Of a stretch of 64,000 bases of DNA, positions 58,756 to 64,000 are shown in pieces. The stretch is taken from contig JBBQED010000003.1 of assembly GCA_038320345.1 (NCBI GenBank), positions 186,001 to 250,000 on the forward strand, read 5' to 3'. Both the position numbers and the translations under genes were made by a program. Position 1 is the first letter of the stretch. The number at the start of each line of letters is the position of its first letter. Under the pieces are notes generated by a model. The model searched no databases and was not told the origin of the DNA. It worked only from the letters and a program-made list of their open reading frames with translations. The stretch is from JBBQED01 sp038320345. Its GTDB lineage: Bacteria; Bacteroidota; Bacteroidia; AKYH767-A; OLB10.

Positions 58756-59466
58756 ATGAAAAAGTTAATTTTAATTTCCTTCCTCTTTTCTAGTCTGATT
58801 TCTCAAGCGCAAACCGACTTAAACGGACTCCTTAACACTGTTAATTCTGCACTAGGACATGGCTTATCCAATGATGACATCACTAAAGGACTAAAAGAAG
58901 CACTTAGTGTTGGATCAACGAATGCAGGTTCTAAAGCTTCCAAAACAGATGGATTTTATAAAAACCCCGCCATCAAGATTCCTTTTCCATCGCAAGCAAG
59001 AGATATGAAAACCACTCTAAATAACCTAGGCATGAAAAGTCAGGTGGATGCTTTCGAAAAACAATTGAACCGTGCTGCTGAAGATGCTGCAAAAAAGGCT
59101 GCACCAATATTTATCGATGCTGTTAAAAAAATGACCATCAATGATGGATTAAGCATCTTGAAAGGAAAGAATGATGAAGCCACGCAGTATTTAAAGAAGA
59201 ATACAAATACCAGTCTTAAGAATGCTTTCACACCGATCATTTCAAGTTCTCTTAAGAAAGTTCAAATCACAAAATACTGGAATCCCCTTTTTAAAAAGTA
59301 TAATCAAGTGCCCTTCGTAAAAAAAGTAAATCCTGATTTGAATGCTTATGTTACAGAAAAAGCAATTGAAGGTCTCTTCAAATTAGTGGCTGAGGAAGAA
59401 TTGAAAATAAGAAAAGATCCAGCAGCAAGAGTTTCTGATATTCTCAAGAAAGTATTCGGCAGTTAA
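58756..59466 (+). CDS. DUF4197 secreted protein
   Basis: A 236-residue protein with signal peptide (MKKLILISFLFSSLISQA) and a helical DUF4197 domain. The family pattern includes SNDDITKGLKEALSVGS, the central IKIPFPSQARDMKTTLNNLGM, and the closing NPDLNAYVTEKAIEGLFKLVAEEELKIRKDP. The family is found in many Gram-negatives and has no known function. It is monocistronic and ends in a strong terminator. The start at 58756 opens the signal peptide. Confidence 0.85.
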   Translation: MKKLILISFLFSSLISQAQTDLNGLLNTVNSALGHGLSNDDITKGLKEALSVGSTNAGSKASKTDGFYKNPAIKIPFPSQARDMKTTLNNLGMKSQVDAFEKQLNRAAEDAAKKAAPIFIDAVKKMTINDGLSILKGKNDEATQYLKKNTNTSLKNAFTPIISSSLKKVQITKYWNPLFKKYNQVPFVKKVNPDLNAYVTEKAIEGLFKLVAEEELKIRKDPAARVSDILKKVFGS

Positions 59467-59482
59467 TCGTAGCACCAAATAA

Positions 59483-59521
59483 AAAAAATCCCGCTATCTA
59501 GTACAGATAGCGGGATTTTTT
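59483..59521. terminator. Bidirectional intrinsic terminator (17-bp perfect stem)
   Basis: Arms 59483-59499 and 59505-59521 pair perfectly, loop AGTAC. A-rich and T-rich outer arms allow use from both sides, for the DUF4197 gene and the convergent osmC-like gene. The core AAAAATCCCGC is the same as in the terminator at 8741-8773. Confidence 0.9.
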
Positions 59522-59548
59522 GTGACGCTTCAGTCGAAACTACCACAC

Positions 59549-59959
59549 TTACACAAGTTTCCCTTCTGCCGTAATGGTAGCATTAAGTAATTTTGAAACT
59601 GGGCAATTCATTTCTGCATCTTTCACACACTCTTGAAATTTAGCATCATCGATTCCCGGAACCTTAGCATTTACAGTAAGCTTAGAAGTGGTGATCGCTC
59701 CATTGTCCAAAGTGATTTCGCATTTTGTTTCAAGTTGCTCAGCAGTAAATCCTGCAGCACCAAGTGAAAAAGTTAATTTCATCGTGAAGCATCCCGCATG
59801 TGCTGCAGCAATCAGTTCTTCAGGATTTGTTCCAGCCCCTTCTTCGAATCGTGATTTCCAAGAATACTGCGTTTTATTTAATGTGTTACTTTGTGTGGTT
59901 AGATGACCACTTCCTTCTTTTCCTGTACCGTTCCAAACGGCCGTTGCATTGCGTATCAT
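59549..59959 (-). CDS. OsmC-family peroxiredoxin
   Basis: A 136-residue OsmC/Ohr-type protein that reduces organic hydroperoxides. The reactive cysteines are Cys57 (AAAHAGCFTMKL) and Cys119 (EMNCPVSKLL), and Arg37 (SWKSRFEEG) with Glu48 lies next to the site. Length and pattern are closer to OsmC than Ohr. It is monocistronic; TATCTTTA at 59998-60005 on the reverse strand may be its -7 box (one mismatch). Confidence 0.92.
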   Translation of the reverse strand: MIRNATAVWNGTGKEGSGHLTTQSNTLNKTQYSWKSRFEEGAGTNPEELIAAAHAGCFTMKLTFSLGAAGFTAEQLETKCEITLDNGAITTSKLTVNAKVPGIDDAKFQECVKDAEMNCPVSKLLNATITAEGKLV

Positions 59960-60066
59960 AATTTAAGATGTTTACAGTTTATTTTAATTTGGATTGTTAA
60001 AGATATAAATTTACAAGTGTTGTTCTTGACTTTTAAAATTTTCGTGGCTCACTTAAAATATTTTAC

Positions 60067-61629
60067 CTACTCATTCCAGATGAAAATATCTTCCTTGTTT
60101 TTAGGTTGTTTGCCCCCTAACCATTCGAAGCCTTTTAACTTCAGCTCATTCGGACTTAATTCTTTTACTGGAAAAAGAGTTGCATCAGGTCGGTTCAATA
60201 ATGATATTTTCTGAATCGAATTTCCACCCAGATAAATCATCATATCACTACAATCTGCTTTGTTTACTCCCGTTAATTGTTTCTTCTTATTTCGGAGGTA
60301 ATATACGGTTTGACCATTACCTGTTACTTTAATGGATGTTAATTTATTGTCAATGAAAAATCCAGTCATATCGCGACCTTTAACCTGATTAAAACGAAGC
60401 GAATCTTCTTGCCCAGCGATAAATGCATTAGCTGATAAATTCAGCGTAGATAATTTATTGTCAGCGATTTTCAAATAGATCAAATCAGCGGTAAGTTGGT
60501 TTTTATTATTCCATAAAATCGGAGCACCATAAAACCAAAGGGTAGAATCTCCAGTACTATAGATTAACGAATCACATTGTCCTTGCAAATCAGTTTTGAA
60601 AATTCTGGTATGATGATATGCAAAATATTTCTTTTCCTTAGTTGCCGAATCCTGACTAGCATACAAAGTATCGGCATGCATAAATAGACTATCGGTCTCG
60701 AAGATTTTTGTAAGCATACTCTTGCCCGTCACAAAGGATGTTCCTTGTTTTTCATCGAGGATGGCATAATCACCCTCGATAATCATCTTCTGAACAGAAT
60801 CAGAAACCTGAACATTATTCCAAGCTCTTCCAATTCCATTTTGTCGGTCGTAGATAACACTATCTCCTTTCAGCCTATTCTCCTTTGCTTGCACGTATGC
60901 ATTCTTGCTAAAATAAGATTTTTCTGTCTTGGTATTGTACCATCCATTCTCACAATAAATAAATGTACTATCGCTACCCAAACTTCGGATTGTACTGGGT
61001 CCAAAAAAGTAAGCTTGTGAATTAGTTGTATTATATTTCAATGTATCGGAATTCATTACGTACTTCGGATTGGTGAGCTCAACACTATCTTTAAAAAACA
61101 ACATTCTTTCGTTACTATAATAATATCCCTGACGGCTTGTCAATACATTTTGTGACTCTACTACTCTTCCTCCCGTAGAATAATGTCCAATATTATTCGC
61201 CAGATCATAATTCATTGCAGTAGTCGTTAACACCATTTTATCATCGGTCATGCGGACTTCCTTTCCTGTGATTACGGCTTGTTTTTTATTTCCATCGTAA
61301 TGCAGCACATCCCCATACAACTTTGCTTTAGGTCCCTCGATGCGAATAGTTCCGAAAGCATCAATACTATTTGTAGCCTCAAAAAACAAAGCACTGTCGC
61401 AATACATATAGGTGTCTTCTTGCTTAAAAACCACATCTCCAACTAACCTTCGAACTTCCACTCCATTACTCTTAGATCCCTCTAAAGAACCAGCTTTCAC
61501 AATTTCAATCTGTTGGCTTTTCTGCGCAGAAGAAATAGTGACGAAACCCAACAAAAAGAAGAGCGCCATCACTCCTGATTTTTTAAAATCACAAGATAGA
61601 TGAGTGAAAACCAATATTTTTTCTTTCAT
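60067..61629 (-). CDS. OstA/LptA-like secreted protein
   Basis: A 520-residue protein with an N-terminal hydrophobic signal near residues 20-36 (VMALFFLLGFVTISSAQ) and repeated OstA-like beta strands, the LptA jelly-roll fold used for lipopolysaccharide transport. The first repeat is visible as RRLVGDVVFKQEDTYMYCDSALF, then AFGTIRIEGPKAKLYGDVLHYDG, YDLANNIGHYSTGGRVV, and many later strands of similar type. Bacteroidota carry long OstA-like proteins like this whose precise role in LPS export is not established. I chose the Met at 61627-61629; the upstream extension has no signal-like start. Confidence 0.75.
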   Translation of the reverse strand: MKEKILVFTHLSCDFKKSGVMALFFLLGFVTISSAQKSQQIEIVKAGSLEGSKSNGVEVRRLVGDVVFKQEDTYMYCDSALFFEATNSIDAFGTIRIEGPKAKLYGDVLHYDGNKKQAVITGKEVRMTDDKMVLTTTAMNYDLANNIGHYSTGGRVVESQNVLTSRQGYYYSNERMLFFKDSVELTNPKYVMNSDTLKYNTTNSQAYFFGPSTIRSLGSDSTFIYCENGWYNTKTEKSYFSKNAYVQAKENRLKGDSVIYDRQNGIGRAWNNVQVSDSVQKMIIEGDYAILDEKQGTSFVTGKSMLTKIFETDSLFMHADTLYASQDSATKEKKYFAYHHTRIFKTDLQGQCDSLIYSTGDSTLWFYGAPILWNNKNQLTADLIYLKIADNKLSTLNLSANAFIAGQEDSLRFNQVKGRDMTGFFIDNKLTSIKVTGNGQTVYYLRNKKKQLTGVNKADCSDMMIYLGGNSIQKISLLNRPDATLFPVKELSPNELKLKGFEWLGGKQPKNKEDIFIWNE

Positions 61630-61727
61630 GAATAATGAACCTTCGGCTATGTTAAATCTACCTGCAAAACTTGCGGCAAATAGCGGATGATAAAGCCGGG
61701 TCATGAACATGAACCAGATCTTAAATA

Positions 61728-63008
61728 TTAACTGAGTGCAGTCTGACGTAGAAGAGTTTGTTTACGATCAGGGCCAACCGAAACAATGGTAATAGGAAGT
61801 CCAGTCGCGTTCTCGATATAAGAAATATAAGAATGCATTTCAGCAGGCAAGTCATCAACGTCTGTTAAACCGGTAAGATCCTGATTCCAGCCCTTCAATT
61901 CATCATACACAGGTTCCATAGGTTCATTCACGACATCGTATGGCATATAATCAATACGCTTTCCTTTATAACGATAATGTGTGCATATTTTGATGGTTTC
62001 AAAACCACTCATTACATCCGGTTTCATCATGATGAGTTGAGTTACTCCATTTAACATGATGGCATATTTGAGGGCAGGAAGATCGAGCCATCCACAACGA
62101 CGCGGACGACCAGTTGTTGAACCGAATTCATTTCCGTTTTTCCTTAATTGCTCTCCGGTTTCATCCATGAGTTCAGTTGGAAATGGTCCACTACCCACTC
62201 GCGTGCAATATGCTTTAAAGATGCCATATACTTCCCCGATTTTTGTTGGAGCAATACCAAGGCCAATGCAAGTACCTGCAGTAATTGTATGCGAACTGGT
62301 GACAAAAGGATAAGAACCAAAATCAACATCCAGCAGTGACCCTTGTGCACCTTCGGCAAGAATTGTTTTCCCTTCGCTGATGTAATTATTGAGTTCGTAT
62401 TCACTATCTATGAGGGGTAATTCACGAAGCAAATTAATCCCTTCCATAAATGCAGGTTCGAGATCTGCGAGATTGTAATCGTATTTATAATGCGCCAGTA
62501 ACTCTTGATGTTTTTGCACAAGTGCTTGGTAACGCTCTAAAAACTGAGGATGCTCGGCATCACCAACACGCAAACCATTTCTTCCGGTTTTGTCCATATA
62601 CGCTGGACCAATTCCTTTCAACGTAGAACCGATTTTTTCTTTTCCTTTAGCAGCTTCAGAAGCGGCGTCCAGTAAACGGTGAGTCGGTAAAATTAAATGT
62701 GCCTTACGAGAGATGTAAAGATTTTTTTTCACGTCTACACCTCGTGCTGCTAACGCTTCAATTTCCTTTTTAAAAACTACCGGATCGATCACTACACCGT
62801 TACCAATCACATTAATTTTTCCAGGATGAAAAATACCAGAAGGGATCGTATGCAACACATGTTTGATTCCCTCGAATTCTAACGTATGACCTGCATTTGG
62901 ACCGCCTTGAAAACGCGCAATCACATCATAACGAGGAGTGAGTACATCCACCACTTTTCCTTTACCTTCATCTCCCCATTGAAGACCTAGTAATACATCA
63001 ACTTTCAT
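61728..63008 (-). CDS. purA: Adenylosuccinate synthetase
   Basis: A 426-residue enzyme that makes adenylosuccinate from IMP, aspartate and GTP in purine synthesis. The start has the GTP-binding loop LLGLQWGDEGKGKVVD; IMP- and Asp-binding segments follow (GGPNAGHTLEF, ISRKAHLILPTHR, GSTLKGIGPAYMDKTGRNGLRVGD), and STTGRPRRCGWLDLPALKYA is near 300. Length and motifs are normal. A terminator after the STAS gene separates it from the fur operon. Confidence 0.97.
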   Translation of the reverse strand: MKVDVLLGLQWGDEGKGKVVDVLTPRYDVIARFQGGPNAGHTLEFEGIKHVLHTIPSGIFHPGKINVIGNGVVIDPVVFKKEIEALAARGVDVKKNLYISRKAHLILPTHRLLDAASEAAKGKEKIGSTLKGIGPAYMDKTGRNGLRVGDAEHPQFLERYQALVQKHQELLAHYKYDYNLADLEPAFMEGINLLRELPLIDSEYELNNYISEGKTILAEGAQGSLLDVDFGSYPFVTSSHTITAGTCIGLGIAPTKIGEVYGIFKAYCTRVGSGPFPTELMDETGEQLRKNGNEFGSTTGRPRRCGWLDLPALKYAIMLNGVTQLIMMKPDVMSGFETIKICTHYRYKGKRIDYMPYDVVNEPMEPVYDELKGWNQDLTGLTDVDDLPAEMHSYISYIENATGLPITIVSVGPDRKQTLLRQTALS

Positions 63009-63011
63009 AGT

Positions 63012-63051
63012 CGTAAAATAAAAAGGTGTTTCCCGTTAATACGAAAACACC
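63012..63051 (-). terminator. Intrinsic terminator after the STAS gene
   Basis: GGTGTTT (63025-63031) and AAACACC (63045-63051) form a stem. On the minus strand it is followed by TTTTTATTTTA. It ends the relA/spoT-fur-STAS transcript before purA. Confidence 0.7.
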
Positions 63052-63067
63052 CTTGAGAATTATTTAA

Positions 63068-63415
63068 TTAATTATGGAATGCTTGTGCAGCAAGTTCTTC
63101 ATTGTCCACTACAGAAAAAACATTCACGAGCTTTGTAATAACTAGCAGTGATTTAATTTTTTCAGGTACGTCACAAATAACAGCTTCACCGCCTGATTTT
63201 CTCGCTTTCGACAAAATACCGAGCAATACATTTAATCCTGTACTGTTCATGTATTTAAAATCCGACAGATTAATCACGAAATTACTTCCGTCTTTATCTG
63301 TAATTTGATTGATGTCATCCATCAGTTCATTCGCCTGATTCTTTTCGATTAGATTGCCGGTGAGTTTCACCAAGGCATACTTTTCCTTTTCTTCGATATT
63401 ATATCCGAACTCCAT
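63068..63415 (-). CDS. STAS-domain anti-sigma factor antagonist-like protein
   Basis: A 115-residue single STAS domain. VKLTGNLIEKNQANELMDDINQI and the conserved phospho-site region LSDFKYMNSTGLNVLLGIL are the markers; the Ser/Thr after MN is the residue phosphorylated in SpoIIAA. It may take part in partner switching or in another regulated assembly. It starts 9 bases after fur and shares a transcript with it, and ends in a terminator. Confidence 0.85.
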   Translation of the reverse strand: MEFGYNIEEKEKYALVKLTGNLIEKNQANELMDDINQITDKDGSNFVINLSDFKYMNSTGLNVLLGILSKARKSGGEAVICDVPEKIKSLLVITKLVNVFSVVDNEELAAQAFHN

Positions 63416-63424
63416 AGTTTCAAA

Positions 63425-63946
63425 TTAGCTCTTTGCCAAAGTTACCTGTTTTTTCTTATCCATATGCTCGCAAGAGCCTGTAGATGATAGTTTGTTGCAC
63501 TTCCCAAAAAGGTTCAAACTATGATTAATCACTTTAAAATCAAGAATTTCGCCCATCATACTTTGGATTTGCTGAATCCGAGGATCACAAAATTCTAGCA
63601 CCTTTTCACAATCCTGACAGATCAGATGATCGTGTTGCTTGTAGGCATACGACTTTTCAAACTGTGCCATATTCTTCCCGAACTGGTGTTTAGTAACCAG
63701 GTTACATGCCAATAGGTGTTCGATGGTATTGTAAATGGTAGCTCTACTTACCTGATACTTTTTCGTTTTCATATGGAGATACAAGGATTCCACATCAAAA
63801 TGTTCTTCGATAGAATAAATCTCTCTTAAAATTGCAAAGCGCTCGGGTGTCTTTCTTAGGGTATGCTGTTCAAGATAATCGGAGAAAAGTTGTTGTACTT
63901 TATCCTTAACATCTTCTAGATTTTTTTTCTGAATGGAATTGCTCAT
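63425..63946 (-). CDS. Fur-family metal-responsive repressor
   Basis: A 173-residue regulator. The N-terminal winged helix includes RKTPERFAILREIY and YQVSRATIYNTIEHLLACNLV. The metal domain has HDH (105-107), Cys110 and Cys113 (HLICQDCEK) as the first pair; the second, Cys150 and Cys159, is spaced by eight residues, not the usual CxxC. It is either Fur- or PerR-type. Its ATG overlaps the stop of the upstream gene as ATGA. Confidence 0.88.
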   Translation of the reverse strand: MSNSIQKKNLEDVKDKVQQLFSDYLEQHTLRKTPERFAILREIYSIEEHFDVESLYLHMKTKKYQVSRATIYNTIEHLLACNLVTKHQFGKNMAQFEKSYAYKQHDHLICQDCEKVLEFCDPRIQQIQSMMGEILDFKVINHSLNLFGKCNKLSSTGSCEHMDKKKQVTLAKS

Positions 63947-64000
63947 GTATTCGCGTCGATTCTTGTTACTTTAACTATACCCGGAAGTTTCGATAACTTC
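63943..64000 (-). CDS. C-terminal end of a RelA/SpoT-like protein (partial)
   Basis: Only 18 codons before the stop are in the window, reading KLSKLPGIVKVTRIDANT. This resembles the last strand of the ACT domain of RelA/SpoT (p)ppGpp synthetase/hydrolase (LSxLPGVxxVxRI). The same order relA/spoT-fur is known in Bacteroidota. The stop overlaps the fur ATG as ATGA. The call is inferred from a short segment and context. Confidence 0.5.
   Translation of the reverse strand, partial: KLSKLPGIVKVTRIDANT

Noticed and set aside
1..64000. tRNA, rRNA, CRISPR, insertion sequence, prophage or defence cassette
   Set aside because: By eye I found no TPsiC-like tRNA pattern, repeat-spacer array, transposase, integrase or nuclease-methylase pair. 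A tRNAscan and CRISPR search would settle it.

Overview
This 64 kb window is a gene-dense chromosomal segment of a Bacteroidota (Bacteroidetes) bacterium. The lineage below phylum is not resolved. The phylum call rests on lineage markers: a Por-type (T9SS) C-terminal sorting domain, rho beside a DUF4293 gene, rpmB/rpmG/DUF4295/ftsY/rimO in one neighbourhood, BatD/BatE aerotolerance genes, bacillithiol enzyme BshC, Mpl, and many promoters with the Bacteroidota -7 element TAnnTTTG in place of a sigma70-type -10. Base composition is AT-rich and even. I saw no tRNA, rRNA, insertion sequence, phage, integrase, CRISPR or recognised defence cassette. The content is mostly housekeeping, with scattered lineage-specific small lipoproteins.

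Layout. 1-3.6 kb: a six-gene minus-strand operon (YHS protein, DinB-like, NRDE/TANGO2-like, ATP-grasp ligase, LysE-type exporter, Crp-like regulator cut by the window edge). 3.7-7.0 kb: a BatA/vWA membrane protein coupled by ATGA to a dihydroorotase homologue that lacks its metal-binding HxH. 7.3-10.7 kb: PhoH-like ATPase, two tandem paralogous mini-lipoproteins, an Ig-fold lipoprotein and a possible 40-residue membrane microprotein between strong terminators. 10.9-14.2 kb: LtaS/MdoB-type sulfatase, lipid kinase and TPMT-like methyltransferase. 14.6-18.9 kb: NlpC/P60 hydrolase, phosphoribosyltransferase, BatD, BatE and a phosphodiesterase that starts with TTG.

18.9-31.1 kb: DUF4293, Rho with a long disordered insertion, Mpl, an MBL-fold hydrolase, ComEC, rhomboid protease, class IV aminotransferase, ABC-F ATPase, GNAT and chorismate synthase. 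31.3-37.1 kb: AsmA-like envelope protein, two lipoproteins (one NlpE-like), a DUF4932-like protein and a T9SS cargo protein. 37.2-48.9 kb: dicarboxylate symporter, ValS, class III aminotransferase, an OmpR-type two-component pair, a GH13/MFS/CoA-binding operon and a TetR gene preceded by a perfect 15-bp inverted repeat. 49.0-58.6 kb: HerA-like ATPase, BshC, RimO, secreted unknown, FtsY, DUF4295, bL33, aminopeptidase P, bL28 and CinA. 58.8-64 kb: DUF4197, OsmC, an OstA/LptA-like protein, PurA, then the coupled relA/spoT (3' end only), fur and STAS genes.

The genes cover envelope biogenesis and recycling (LtaS-like, Mpl, AsmA, OstA-like), translation (ValS, bL28, bL33, DUF4295, RimO, FtsY, ABC-F), transcription termination (Rho) and thiol/redox functions (BshC, OsmC, DinB-like). 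Several genes have the -7 element only 2-8 nt before the start codon, so very short-leader or leaderless mRNAs are likely. I did not find a clear undescribed multi-gene system. The best candidates for new biology are the YHS/DinB/NRDE/ATP-grasp/LysE operon, the 40-residue microprotein and the tandem mini-lipoproteins.
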